Assembly (NCBI RefSeq): GCF_029962835.1
Contig: NC_080587.1
Location: 51,489,528 to 51,553,527 of the forward strand
Direction: 5' to 3'
DNA from: Magnolia sinica
Lineage: Eukaryota; Streptophyta; Magnoliopsida; Magnoliales; Magnoliaceae
DNA: 64,000 bases
The notes under the pieces are model-generated. The model was not told the DNA's origin and made no database searches. It was given only the letters and a program-made list of their open reading frames with translations. Of the stretch, positions 21,245-33,292 are shown piece by piece. Each line of letters opens with the position of its first letter. Within the stretch, counting starts at the first letter, position 1. The position numbers and the translations under genes are program-made.

Positions 21245-24200
21245 CTACAACAACACCAATGTAGAGTTCGGTCAGCCAACAGAAAGGATTGCACCATTAC
21301 CCAGCTGAGCATTTAGACATGAATTCAGGCACACAAGTTAGCCTTTCTGAAGATAAATCCAGATCATTTACCCATAACCACTCCCAGTATAGGCCGCGAG
21401 CGGTCCCAATCATTTGACCAAGAGCCATTTGCATCATTTGACCAATAGCCATTTGCTCATTACGTACAATGGCTCTCTTTTTCTTTTCCTACCTGTTCAT
21501 TCGCAGCCAGCCAACGAGCAGTTAGGACTTTGATAGTTTGACCGGTGCATTTTTCAAAGTGAAGGTGGCTCAATTACAGGGGTGCAAAATGAGTCAGGTC
21601 AACTCAATGGGTCATTGGACCCGACCCAGAACCTACCCAACAATAAGTGGAACTGGGTCGAAAGTTCAGACCCATTGAATGGGTATGAGTCCAAATGGCC
21701 TACATGTTGGGCGTGAGTGAGGCTGTCAAATGTCGCTGTGCTCATGTGGTACATGTGGGCCCAACTAGCCTCTACTTTGTAAATATTTGGTTTGGGGTCT
21801 CACCCATTTGAGCAGGCACTGCCCATCAGGCTCACTGCAGAAGGTCGAGTTCTTCTTGCCACAGATTATCTCCAGAACCAAAACCCCATAGCTAAAGACA
21901 TCAGCTTTCACTGACAGTGAACCATGCATGACATACTCAGGGGCCATGTATCCACTGCATGAAAAAAAAAATAATAATAATAATTTAAAAAATAAAAAAC
22001 AGGAAACAATCATCTAGCAGAAAATTTGAAAATGAGTTCATATCCCATGCATTTTGAACAAAGTTTCAAAGACCACGTAGCCTTGACATATAATACAAAG
22101 AGATGACATTTTCAGACACCGCCCCTAGAAGAAAAACACCAGCCTTATTTTTCTGGTAGACGGCGAAATTCAAACAACCAGGTAAATGATCAAAGGGGAA
22201 TGATTATTACAAACCTCTGTTAGAAATTCGGTCAAAGAAACGTCGCAGTTGGGCCCACCCACAGGACACAGCAGGCCAGATCAACGCCCAACAATCATCA
22301 CCAATTTGATAATCCTGACTATAGAATTGTGGCCCCGCAATTTGGGACTCAAAATAAAAAGAGAGACAGACCATCATCAACAGGAAAAAAGCAACTAGCT
22401 AGATTTTATGGTCGGGATCATCTGATGAAATGTTTTCAGGCTACAGACCTTCCAGGATGGGCCCACAGCATGATTGGTCAGGATCATGTTGACCTCAATT
22501 GGGTCGACCCAGTGATCAAAGTCTGACAGAAGTTCCTCACAATAGGGTTACATAGTCAAATATGGATTTAAATGGGTTTGTTGTATCCTTTTTTTTTTTT
22601 TATCATAATTCGAAAATTCAATTGGAATAAACACGTGTTATAAAAAGGGAATGATATAGCATGCTAAAGATATTCAAGGATACTTGAAGTGTTTTTTACG
22701 AAATCGCAGTTGATAGAATGATAAGATATGAAGCAGTTGAAAGGTATTCAAAACTAAACCAAGTGGCTGAGAGCCATCCAAGAGGTATGGGTAAAAGGTG
22801 TCCAAAAGCAGCCTAAGTGGCCAAGAGGTGTTCATGAGCAGATCGAGCGGCCAAGAGAAGCTAGGAAACATATTGCGATCAACAAGCTCGGTTGAGCGGT
22901 TGAAACGGAAAGATGCAGAAAGCGATCGAGTGGAGCGCGAGCAAGCGACTAACAAAAGAGATGTGGCCGATGTGTGGTCAAATGGTGAGTAATGATCGAG
23001 AGAAATGGAACTTGGCCGAGAGGAAGAGGAATCATCATAAAGAGAAATGTACTAAAAGAATAATCTAGAGAAGAGAAGATTCTAGAAAGGCTTTTGGACT
23101 ATTGTAATTGCTGTAATAATGGAGGAAGGATTTGGAAGAACAAGCTTCAACATAACTCTACAAATAGTAGAGGAATCCAACAGAGAAAACCCCAACCAAT
23201 ACATCTTGAAAAACAATTAATCAACAACAATCAATTAAATCTATCAATTTATCTTTTATCTTAGTTTTTCTTAGGAGTATCGGTAATTCTTAGCTATAAT
23301 CTTTAATTCTAATCCAAGTCTATGCTCATATACTGGATTCGTTCTTAATCCAATATCAAACAGTTCTTTCAAGAGACACATTCTTGCAGTTGCTCCTAAC
23401 GATTGATTGAGAGTTTTTTTCTTTTGTTTCATTTGCACTGATATTTTGAAAGTCATTTCTTGTTGAAGGCACAAAGTAACCATCTTCGGAGGAAGAACTC
23501 TACCCTCCAATTATCGCCCGATCATTATAAACTTCTGTAAGTGGCTGAGTAAGCAACCGATCTTCTCATAATTTGGTCATATACGTTCATATTGGATGTA
23601 TCTGCTTATTTTGGTGCTTGGGGTCAAAGTTGATTAGCTTAGGGTCAAAGTTGATCAGTTTGGATCTAGCTGTTGTATCAATTATGGCACGTCGACACAA
23701 TAGAAAATAGACTAAGTGACCAACAAGGTTATCTAGCTTATCCAAGGATGAGTATTTGATGTAGGACGTGGCATAAAGACATTCCTAGCATGGTTGGACC
23801 AAAAGAAGGTGAACCGTAAATTGGCCATAACTTTTGATCCGGGTATCGTTACGAGGTGCACAACCTATCAATCTTTATTGAAACGGGCCATCCGAGGTGA
23901 ACCAACCCACAAAGTGGGTCGCATCTGTATGTTTTTCCAGAAAACGTGTGCTTTTAGCTCAAAAAAGAAATTTTAAGGGAAAATTACTATTTTTAGTCAT
24001 TCCGATTTTTTTAATATTTTCTTATTTTTAAAGTTTTAAATTTTCTTTTTCTTTTTTAGAAATAACTTTTAAACGTGCTAGGACTCTTCTAGCAAAAGTT
24101 TATTTGAATTTTTTATTTTTAAAAAATTAGGCTTTAGAAGAGTTTTCCTAGAATTAGGATTTTTATTAGAATTCGAATTTTGCTATTTTTGATAATTACG

Positions 24201-27200
24201 AATTTTGATTTAGTTTTTTTTTTTTTCTTTATTAATAGTGCAATGAGGACACATATAAAAGAGACAATTATCTATCAATCAAATTTCAAATTTCTAAAAT
24301 TTATTTCTATTTTCTTATTTTCGTTTGTGGATTCGAGGTATCTATGAGGAGTTCAAAAGAGCTTCGTGGATTCAGAGTAGTTATCCCCTTAAGGAAGACG
24401 GTGATCAACCTCATCACGTCCTTCACTGTGTCAGTATTTCTCTCACAGTATTTCTGTCAAAATCCTAAGGTACATGGATGGTTTTCCCCTTTAGCAAGAT
24501 CAGACATGGGAATTAAACCATGTTCCCTCTAAAATGAACCAACACCCATTTTAAGTGGGACACAAGGCAAGGGACCCAACATGGTGGGTGGAACCTGCCT
24601 TGACCATATCTACCAATGTTTTAAAACCTGGACCCGACTGGCCAGCCCAATTGGTTTGGATTGGAATTAGTGGCGTTATAACACCATATTACTTTAAGAT
24701 ATGTTTTTCTTAGCCCATCTGTTGAACCGTTTGACCTGGACAGTCGAGAATGAAACCATCATACTTTTATTTTCTCAATCTTTAACTAATTTTGAATCAT
24801 GATGATGCTATCAAACAGGTCTGGACCAGACCCATCTGAGCTTTGAACCATTGATATCTACTTCCGCATACAGATCGACAAAGACAGATAATCAATCAAT
24901 ATAAATTACTAAGATCTTACTTGGTCCCAGCCACTCGTGTGTGGACGTGCGTCTCCTCTTCGGAAAATAGCCGGGCCATACCAAAGTCAGCAATCTTGGG
25001 GGTCCACTTGTCATCGAGGAGGATGTTGCTGGCCTTGATGTCCCGGTGGATGATGCAGCTATGAGAATCCTCATGCAAGTATAAGAGCCCACGTGCCACA
25101 CCGACTATCACATCATAACGCCTCTTCCAATCCAATTCCCCACGCCTTGCAGCATCTGCGTGCCATCAAGGCATTTTATCAAAGGGCCCACTTAAGCCAA
25201 ATTGTTATGGAATGCACTGAACATAAACCACATTTAGCATGCTTGTCAAAATGAAAAAGGCAAAAAGAAGAAACCAAGAAGTTTCGTGGCGGTAGACTTT
25301 TCTTCATCGATGTAACATTTCTCATAAAAAATGCCTAGGATTATTGGGAAGGGTCAGACCACCTAATCTTTAAGAAGTGTATGTAGTCAAGGTCAAGACA
25401 TCAGATGTCCCACCTAATGACGGAAGCGCGACCATTTTCAGCCATCTTACCACACCCGAATTACCACAATAACCTCATTCTACATGGGGGCTCACCCTCC
25501 TTGATGGGGTCCACCGCAGAGTAGGAATGACCCATTGTGTAAGCGTAAGAGAAGGTTTGCCTTTGTCAAACGCTTGATGTCGATCCATTCATGACGGGAC
25601 CAACATGGCCGTATTATGATCTGGTCCATCCATTCAGCTCCACTTAACCTGATTTCTCTACTGAAACTTTTTTATACCGACCAGCTCTAGTTGCAATCGT
25701 CCATCTGCACATGACCTCCCATCATGTCACGACGGTACACATAACTTAGGATCTCGGCCGTCCATTGGTCATACTCAATAGGGATCTCGACTATCACGCC
25801 TAGCCTATTAAAACTTTTGTTAGGCCCAGCGCAAGTCAGAGCGATTGCCAACCCAACCCATAACCAATGCAAGTTTGCTCATCTGGTGGAGCACAGATGT
25901 ACATTGAATTTGAATAGTCCGTGTCCTTTTCTACCATCTCTTTTTCTTGCGTGCATTCCCATTGATCTTCAGGACGAAGCACATTCACAATGAGAACAGC
26001 TCGATGAGTGGCCCCGAATCCTGTCAACGCTCCACGTGCAAGCATACGGCATTTTCAAATGGACTTTTGCAGGAAGGCATCCATTCATCATGACAAGTTA
26101 CAGGTGTGAAGGTAGGTGAGTGAATCAGCTGGTGCCTTGGAAACCACCAGTATATAAAGATCCTACCTATTTTCAGGCGATAGACCATTTTCCATCCCCG
26201 TGATAAACACAAACCTCGTATATAGGGGAAACGGTTTGGCTACTCCCCATGACACCGGCCCGGTGGCTGGTGGTCGGTGCTCTGTGGGCCCCACCATGAT
26301 GTATGTGTTTCATCCATTCTGTTCATCCATTTTTACAGATCATTTTAGTGCTTGATCCCAAAAATGAGAGAGATATAAATCTCAGGTGGACCACACCACA
26401 GGAAATCAATAGTGATTGGATATCCACCATTAAAATTCTCCTAAGGCCCACTGTACTGTTTATTTGACATCCAATCTGTTGATTAGGTCATACAGACCCA
26501 GATGAAGGGAAAAAACAAAGATCAGCTTGATCCAAAACTTTTATGGCCCCTGAAAAGTTTTTAATGGTCAACGTTCAATCAACACTGTTTCCTGTAATGT
26601 GGTCCACTTGAGATTGGGATATACCTCATTTTTGGGCTCATACCATAAAATTATGTAGAAAAATAGATGGACGGCATGGATGAAACACATATATCATGGT
26701 GGGCCCCACAGAGCACCAACTACCAGCCATTGGCTGGTGGCAGGGGGAGTAGCCAATCCGTTTCCATGGATATGATGGTCTGACAAAAGTTTAGGTAAGG
26801 CTCCACCCACAAATCAACTCGACTAAGCCCGACTCTGTCTTTATCTAGCAACTCGCCCACCATGGGAATCACAGCGGCCAATCCAGGCTATCCAAATTGG
26901 GTAATTCTAAGCATCCGTTTTATGGCCATCGGCTTGTCAGTGGTCCTAATGCAATGGTCAAGATCACCTGATGAGTGTACCTTGGTTATGATGCATCCCT
27001 AATGGGGCCCATCACTCTAGCCCATTCGTGTTGGCGACTGCAACTCGGATTCAGTGCAACCTCATCCTGTTCGATCCCACCCAACTCGAGCGAATCAGAC
27101 CGATTCAGCCCCTATTCAGGTGAGTTTCGACTCGACTGATCCAAATCACCGAGTTTTTAACAAGCTAGAGCTGGACCTTCGTGATCGTCTCTGATATGCA

Positions 27201-28329
27201 TATGAGCCAGCAAAAGCTCCGAGTCACTACCGCCGAATGGCTGGGCCTAACCTTGCACTCGTGTGAAACTTTAATCGCGTGCTGTGCGATTCAGCTCTTC
27301 CATCTCTTATCGTGCTCATGGCCGCATACTTGATGAGAGGCCGAGATCAAGTACTGTGTGCCACGTTGCACAAATCCACCAATGCACCGACTTAATGAAT
27401 TGCCAGAGGTACCACACGTGTGCAACCCGGGCACTCGTCTTCCCAGAAAAATTCACAATTTATTTTATATTTTCAAAAAAAAAAAAAAAAAATGGTGGGA
27501 GAGAATTGCTTACTGAAAAGTAGCTTGTCAAGGCTCTCGTTAGCAACATATTCGTAGACGAGAAGCTTCTCATCGCCATGTGCGCAGTATCCAAGCAGGT
27601 TCACCACGTTCCGGTGCTGCATACGTGCGAGGAGCCTCGCCTCGTTCGTGAATTCTTTCTTCCCTTGGTTCGAGCTATGCGACAGCTTCTTCACCGCAAT
27701 CTCTGTCCCGTCCACCAATTTCCCCTTTTTCAATAAATGAATAAATGTAAACAAAACATTTTCACAACCCTAGAAAAATTGATATCTACACCCTACTTTT
27801 TTAATAGAAGCACCCCTTTTCTACTTTTGGTGCTACTCTAATACCCAAAACTCCGGGATCCAAAGGCGATTTCCGCATACCGTGTGCAAGATCCGAGCTG
27901 ATGCACACCGTCATCATGCCGTGGTACAAAAATCAGTCCTGATGCCAGGTTCATGGCATGTTAACGGTGGGGCCCAGCTGATGGATGGCTGGGATCTATG
28001 GAAAGAGAAGAAGAGAAGAAAGGATTAATACCTTGAAGACGGGTCCGAAACCGCCCTGGCCGAGCTTGTTCTTTGGGTGGAAATCTTGGGTAGCGGAGAC
28101 GAGGGTTTCGAAGGAGAAATGCTTCTGCTCCTGAGCAGCGATCGACTTCACATCCACCTCTCTCTGCTGCGAGTCTGATACAACCCTTGTGAGTAGATTT
28201 TAAAAATAAAAAATAAAAACAGACAGAAAGAGATGATGGGCTTTCTCCGTCATTCTCGATTTTACCTCTGTCGGAGAGGAATTTGAATGGCTTCATGAGG
28301 CTATTCAGAAATTTTCTGGGTTTCGTCAT
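20816..28329 (-). CDS. Receptor-like cytoplasmic kinase of the CRK/DUF26 kinase clade (At1g70740-like), six exons, intact
   Basis: Spliced CDS: 28329-28266, 28174-28032, 27724-27514, 25155-24921, 21954-21804, 21244-20816. It totals 1233 nt, 410 residues plus stop; all introns are GT-AG and phases fit. It is a Ser/Thr kinase: P-loop [12 protein letters not shown] (59-70), Lys81 in IAVKK, Glu97, HRD Asp178, DFG Asp196, and MAPE 221-224, so it is predicted active. The N-terminus is short and basic, with no signal peptide, ectodomain or membrane segment, unlike classic CRKs. The C-terminal 60 residues are Ser/Thr/Ala-rich and low complexity. From memory the closest Arabidopsis protein is At1g70740 (CRK43). 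Role in signalling is inferred from the family. It is the only intact host gene here. Confidence 0.92.
21804..21954 (-). CDS. Kinase exon 5
   Basis: 151 nt after acceptor TTCATGCAG, ending AAATGG before GTGAGA. Encodes residues 218-268 with [20 protein letters not shown] and [14 protein letters not shown]. Confidence 0.93.
22560..24560. other. Repeat-like sequence in kinase intron 4
   Basis: Intron 4 spans 21955-24920 (2966 bp). Its middle is AT-rich with T-runs (22588-22600, 24210-24230) and phrases that read like retroelement LTR sequence (for example CCAAAAGAAGGTGAACCGTA near 23799), but I see no coding domain and no matching copy elsewhere in the window. Small ORFs here are not convincing. 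Confidence 0.35.
24921..25155 (-). CDS. Kinase exon 4
   Basis: 235 nt after acceptor CACGCAG, ending before GTAAGATC. Encodes residues 140-217 with [33 protein letters not shown] and [11 protein letters not shown]. Confidence 0.94.
26227..26765 (+). mobile_element. MITE-like element with ~85-bp terminal inverted repeats, in kinase intron 3
   Basis: Left end GGAAACGGTTTGGCTACTCC. The reverse complement of the right end is GGAAACGGATTGGCTACTCC. The inverted similarity continues through GGTGCTCTGTGGG and CACCATGAT(G/A)TATGTG to about 85 bp. Length 539 bp, no coding capacity. The interior phrases (GTGGTCCACTTGAGATT, TTTTTGGGCTCAT) recur at 18786, 19080 and 29700-29830, so it belongs to a large family. 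Target duplication not clear. Confidence 0.78.
27514..27724 (-). CDS. Kinase exon 3
   Basis: 211 nt after acceptor GAAAAAG, ending TTCA before GTAAGC. Encodes residues 70-139: the ATP-anchoring Lys81, Glu97 of helix C, and [20 protein letters not shown]. Confidence 0.94.
28032..28174 (-). CDS. Kinase exon 2
   Basis: 143 nt after acceptor TTGTATCAG, ending AAG before GTATTA. Encodes residues 22-69, including [20 protein letters not shown] and the glycine-rich loop. Confidence 0.93.
28266..28329 (-). CDS. Kinase exon 1
   Basis: 64 nt from the ATG (28329-28327) to donor GTAAAA. Encodes [21 protein letters not shown] plus one base of the next codon. The start is chosen because it is the first ATG in frame and the protein start resembles family members. 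Confidence 0.85.
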
Positions 28330-28997
28330 CAGGAAAGAGAGAAATCGTATGGGTGTCTGAGACTATACCATGAATTGAAGAGAAGGTGATGATGGTTCTC
28401 TCGCTTGCACGAGCCACGCGTGCGGACAGTCGTACGATTATGTGCGTGGACCGTCTCCGTGTTGAACAGCGACGCGGTGAGCGTATTCTTTTATCTATTT
28501 TTAATTATTATTAGTTTCTACTTTTCTTTTCTTAATTTCTTTTTTTTAAAAACATCCGAGTGGGGAAAGAAACCTCGGATAGGGATTGGCGGTGAATGAT
28601 TCAGATATCTGACAGTTGGAAAGAGTAGGTCACAAGACCAACCGGTTTAACCATAAGTATCCGTCCAACCAATTATAACTCCCAACCTTTCATGTCCCTA
28701 CAACATCCAAACCGTCCAACGGTTTGTACACATTATCTTATGTTAAAAATCATCGAATTTACTCTGCGAATATATTATAATTTTTTTATTTTATTTTTCA
28801 ACGGTTAGAATTTATTTTCTATTTTATGGCCCACAGTATTAGTGGATCTGATTATTTTTTGAAGAAAATGATCTTCATGGTATGACCTACCTATTGAAAG
28901 TATTGGATGCCACACTAACATGATGGTATGAAAGTTACATTCTTGGTGAACAGTAAACTAGGTTCAATCAGTTGAACTTGGGAATCATTTACGGGCC
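28330..28997. other. Upstream region of the kinase gene
   Basis: Contains the presumed promoter and 5' leader on the minus strand. The first 100 bp are GA/CT-rich, then GC-richer, then a T-rich stretch at 28495-28550. I cannot point to a convincing TATA box or other defined element. Confidence 0.4.
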
Positions 28998-29424
28998 GAA
29001 GTTCCCTGGTAACCTAGGTGGTGCCACGTTGTGTTTCTAATAAATCCAGTCTATCCATCCGTTTGTTGAACTCATTTTAAAAGAACCCAATCCGATACTC
29101 ATGTGGGCTAAAAAAGTTAGGATTGAACGTGCACAGCTGAAATATTCGTAAGGCCATGGACGTTTTGAATCAGGCTAATATTTGTCTTTTCAGTTCAGGT
29201 AAGTAACATTACGAACGGTATGGATGTAATGTAAACATCACTTTCGACCTACGTAAGTTTCCACGGTAAGAATTTTCCTACCCAGCTTTTCTTTTAGTGC
29301 AGCCTACCGGTTTCTGTTCATTTTTATTCTAATATCTTAAAATGAGCTCATAAAACAGATGTACGGAGTGAATTTATCACAAACAACACGGTAGCCCCGC
29401 CTAGGTTCCCATAGCAGGAACTTC
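28998..29424. mobile_element. MITE-like element with GAAGTTCC terminal inverted repeats
   Basis: Left end GAAGTTCCCTGGTAACCTAG; the reverse complement of the right end starts GAAGTTCCTGCTATGGGAAC and continues CTAGGCGGGGCTACCGTG. These are imperfect inverted repeats of about 35 bp enclosing 427 bp without ORFs. It lies about 670 bp upstream of the kinase start codon. Confidence 0.6.
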
Positions 29425-29429
29425 TGTGA

Positions 29430-29830
29430 AAGCCGGGAAGTGGATTGGCTGACCCAACACCCCGCCGTGGAGACCGGACTCTATCAAGCCTACCCTGATA
29501 TATGTGTTTCATCCATGCGTTATTGAATGTCTTGCAGGCACATTTTTAAGACGTGATTATGAAATTGAAACATTTCCAACCATGATAGAAAATAGAGGGA
29601 ATAATAACAGCCACTTCTGATACTTTCTAAAGCCCATTGAAATGTGTATTTATCATCCCACATGTTCGTCGAGATAGAAAGACTCAAATGAAAGTAAAAC
29701 ACAAATATCAACTTAATCCAAAACTTGAAGGCCTAAGAATTTTATGCTCAAAATGACTTGACAAAATGGATGGCTGGCATGAATAAAATACATGGATCAT
29801 TCATAGTGGCCCAAATAGGATCATTGAATA
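29430..29830. repeat. Degenerate member of the GGGCCC/CATCCAT MITE family
   Basis: Shares ATATATGTGTTTCATCCATG near 29500 and AAAATGGATGGCTGGCATG near 29763 with the intron 3 MITE in the same order. Ends are too eroded to define. Confidence 0.5.
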
Positions 29831-30373
29831 GTTTTTATTTTCAACCGTTCATGACACTATAAATTATAATTTGGACTGTTAAATTTGAATCATTTGCAGG
29901 TCAAGTATACAGTTTTGGATTAATTTTAAGTGCATGCTTATCATCCGTTAGTCTCGCCTAGAAGGAAGAGGAAACTGCTGACACGTGAGTCACTGTAGAC
30001 GACTTAATATAGTTGACTTTTTCGGTACGCGTGGAAGATAACTTCGATCATCAGGTCTGTTGTTGTGGTGGACCACCACGTGGGTAGGCCATATCTCATG
30101 ATTGCTGAGGCGGGATTCTCTTAGCCATTCCTCAGGGCCCCAAAAGGATGGTTAGCTCAACAGACCACGTTCAACAAATAAAAACTAACGTGAAAGAATT
30201 GCTTGTGCTGCTCAATTCAAACCAAACAAACCAAACAAGTAGGACTCTAATGGCCAAGATAGGTAGAGTCAATCATATAAGACTGAGAGTGAATAATATC
30301 AATCACCAATCCAGCCACTTGCTAAGCGTTGTTTAAGATTATCATGCGATTATCATAGTGTAAAGTTTGTCCT

Positions 30374-30904
30374 CTAAAAATGGATTACGCTTTTGCCTTT
30401 AGTACGAAATGATATTTTTAATATAAATAAAATAAAAAGAAAATTCTTATAGTCAACTACGAAGAATAATTGTATAGCACCTTTCTGAACAACGAACTTA
30501 CTTGCTACTCGAATTAAGTCCAGTGTGTGTGGCCATCTATATGTTTTCCATATTCTGACGGTTACCATAACCGTTTCAGCATTACTGACCTTCCGAAGAC
30601 TTTCCTTCTTAACTTGCCACTTGTCTCGATAACTACTCCAAGCTTTCTTATTGACTCGACCACATTCCGCTCGGCCACCCTTTCTTTGTAAATAATGTGG
30701 CATCGCTCGAAAGATGCAAGCTGTATTACCGCAAAATCCTCTTCGAATATCTCTATAAATCTCACATATACCATGCAATTCCCGCAAAATTACATGTATT
30801 CCTTTTTGTTTGGTTGTCGAAGGAAATGACACAAATAGGGTAGAACATTGCCCCCCACGCTGCTTCGCCTTGGTAAAAGGTGAAAACGATGTATGACCCC
30901 TCAT
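30374..30904 (-). CDS. Unrecognised 176-codon ORF, doubtful gene
   Basis: One frame is open from an ATG at 30904 to a stop at 30374. The predicted protein is basic, with a hydrophobic patch (LFFVVDYKNFLFILFIL) near its C-terminus. I recognise no domain. Two shorter frames overlap it (30562-30774 and 30762-30965), and no splice structure or neighbouring gene supports it. It may be a chance frame or part of an unrecognised repeat. Confidence 0.15.
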   Translation of the reverse strand: MRGHTSFSPFTKAKQRGGQCSTLFVSFPSTTKQKGIHVILRELHGICEIYRDIRRGFCGNTACIFRAMPHYLQRKGGRAECGRVNKKAWSSYRDKWQVKKESLRKVSNAETVMVTVRIWKTYRWPHTLDLIRVASKFVVQKGAIQLFFVVDYKNFLFILFILKISFRTKGKSVIHF

Positions 30905-31071
30905 AAATGTAGTTGTCTTTTAGGCCACATGGTGATGTTTCCTTTACCACGCCTAACCGAGACAATTTTGAATGACAGTCTTGCTTTTCTTCTTCTTGTT
31001 TTTTTTAACAGACAGATACTCCCGTGGTGACGCATGTATAAGCGTCATACCATACAAGATCATGATATAAA

Positions 31072-31330
31072 CCTAGGGGTGTACACCGATTCGAGCTGGC
31101 CTCAGCTCAACTCGGCTTGGTCAACAGACACACTCGGCTCGTGTTCAGCTCAGCTCGGTGATTGAGCCACCATGTGTAGCTCGACTCGGCTCGATCAGCA
31201 GATTGGACCACTTCGAGCCGAGTTTGAGTTTGAGTTTTCGAGCCGAGTTCGAGTTATAGTTTTCGAGTTTTCAAGTTATTAAATTTGAGTTCGAGTTTAG
31301 TTTTCGAGTTGAGATCAAGTTCGATGTCGG
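31072..31330. repeat. hAT-type terminal region (GGGGTGTACAC start)
   Basis: Starts AGGGGTGTACACCGATTCG and continues with many CTCGGCTCG/GAGCCGAG repeats. AGGGGTGTACA is the usual terminal motif of plant hAT elements. It adjoins hAT transposase remnants to the right. The opposite terminus was not found. Confidence 0.55.
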
Positions 31331-31729
31331 AACTCGAAAGTATCGAATTAAGATTATAATTATACATAACATTGAATAACACAATAAAGAAGAAAATAAA
31401 AAATAAAATACAAACTGAATACTAAAAATATTCTTATTACAACAACATTAGAAAAGTTTTTTACTGTCCTCTATCGTTACTTACTAATTACTACTGGAGA
31501 GAAGATTCGTTTGCCGAGCTCGAGTTGCCATCCAATTCTTCAGATACGTACTCGTTCATCTCTCCCGAATCAGAAGGTAGGGATAGCTTTTTATCATCCT
31601 CTTGTATAGTTTGAATTAGATTTTTCAAACTTTCTTTGCAAGCATATTTATATGTAGTTCCCAACCCCCTTTAAAATGCACTAAGACTGGAGAGAAACTT
31701 GGATGATTTATTACTCTTCTTCTTTTTAT

Positions 31730-32056
31730 TCATGCAACTTGAATCTGCTTCGACATCATATTGTCTTGAGGACATTGTTGATATGTAGAAGCCTCTTTCA
31801 TACTACGCTTTAAGACGAGTTGGAATTGTTCTTCTTCCAATACTAATAATCTAGATTCCTCCTCTGCCTTAGAAAGCTTGGATGAGGGAGTGGAAGGTTT
31901 TTTATTTGAATCAATAAGTGCTCGAAAAAGAAGTTGAATTTCCTTTGAGGTTTTAGGACACTGTTTTACATCTCCACCCCGACATGATAAGTGTAACCTA
32001 ATTCGATTAGTTTTGTTAACAAACTTGGCTCTATACAAATGACACAAAATCTTCAA
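31730..32056 (-). pseudogene. hAT transposase N-terminal BED zinc-finger fragment
   Basis: An open 108-codon frame on the minus strand contains RIRLHLSCRGGDVKQCP followed by KTSKEIQLLFRALI, matching the plant hAT BED finger and following helix (R-L-X2-H-L ... V-X2-C-X2-V). The C-terminal part is a charged Glu/Lys-rich helix. The usual paired Cys upstream is only partly visible. It would bind DNA at the element ends. It ends at a stop at 31730 with no transposase core following. Confidence 0.62.
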
Positions 32057-32419
32057 TTTTTCAAACTTTAGAGAATAGACTAAGGAATCATAGTCTCAAA
32101 CGTCCGTCGATGGTTCATTTGAAGATATATATACATATTGTATTGGAAAAATTAGTATTTTAGTAATGATGAAGTATGAAAACATATGATAAAATAAAAT
32201 ATTTATATGAGATATAAAGCAATAATGAAATATGACAGATAAAAACAATAATAAAATAGACATAAGACAAAAGCATTATATGAAAAATAAAAATAAAAAT
32301 AAAAAGACATTAACGCATTGCAATTATAGCATCCATCACCATAACATAAAATAAAAAGTACACATTACATTATTTTTCATGTTTTAATAAATTAACAAGA
32401 AATGTTAACCTAACTCTAT

Positions 32420-33170
32420 TCATGTTGTTGTTATTGCATGTGTTATGTCTTGAAACTCATTCTCCCCATTATCTTCATCATCAATATCAGAACTATTACC
32501 TCCTCAACTCGGACGCAAACAATCTTGTGTACAAAATAACGCTTTAATTGTATTTAGTGGAAGGGAGCTTCGAGTCTTGCTCACGACCCTACTCTTTGTA
32601 CTAAAAGCAGATTTTGATGCCACTGTTAAAATAGGAATTAATAATATATCATGTTCCATCGTCGATAGTGTAAGGTATTTTCATTCATTAACTTTCATTT
32701 TCCACCACTCCAGAACATTGAAGTTTAAATCCTGTTGCCTTACGATCGACTTTTTGAAATACAAGTTTAACTCTGAGTCTTTCGTTTCATTGTCTGTATC
32801 TTCTTGTGCTAAAAATGACATGTATTCATCGTCGACCATACTATCAGTGCTTGTAGAAAAAGCATTAGTTCTGACTTCTTTATCACTTGATGTGGATCAT
32901 GTGGTTATGTACATATTGTACAATGCTCCGATTGCGTCAGGAACCTTCGAGGTTTTAGTTACTGCCCTTTTATCAGAATAAATCTTCATAAAGATGAACT
33001 TAACATATTTCATCTTGCACCGAAGATCAAGAACAACTGCTAAGAACATTGACAAATGTCATTTATCACAATACTTGTCGAACTTCATTTGCATACCAAG
33101 TGTCATAAGTTGTAAAAAATCTAGACCTTCACTGAAACTTTTTCTTAGGGCTTCCTTGATCTTTCAAATA
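32420..33170 (-). pseudogene. hAT transposase C-terminal half (broken)
   Basis: Read on the minus strand from about 33170: MQMKFDKYCDK, a stop, then HLSMFLAVVLDLRCKMKYVK (end of the RNase H-like transposase fold), then the hATC dimerisation domain with DSELNLYFKKS, LNFNVLEWWK, ILLIPILTVASKSAFST and SSLPLNTIKALFCTQD, then an acidic tail ending at 32420. Stops replace expected residues at about 33050, 32689 and 32500. Members of this family act in DNA cut-and-paste transposition. The N-terminal half is missing upstream, where the Athila 2 LTR begins. Confidence 0.75.
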
Positions 33171-33292
33171 GTTGAAAGAACATATTTTCTGTGGGGAACT
33201 TATTTTCAAAAAATATCTTCGTACAATAATAAAAAAAAACTTTTAAAAAACTTATGAACTTTTTATGCTTTGCTCCAATATTCTTCAGTAGG

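Noticed and set aside
31080..31330. GAGTTCGAG/GAGCCGAG runs as a possible satellite
   Set aside because: Better explained as the terminal part of a hAT element beginning AGGGGTGTACAC.
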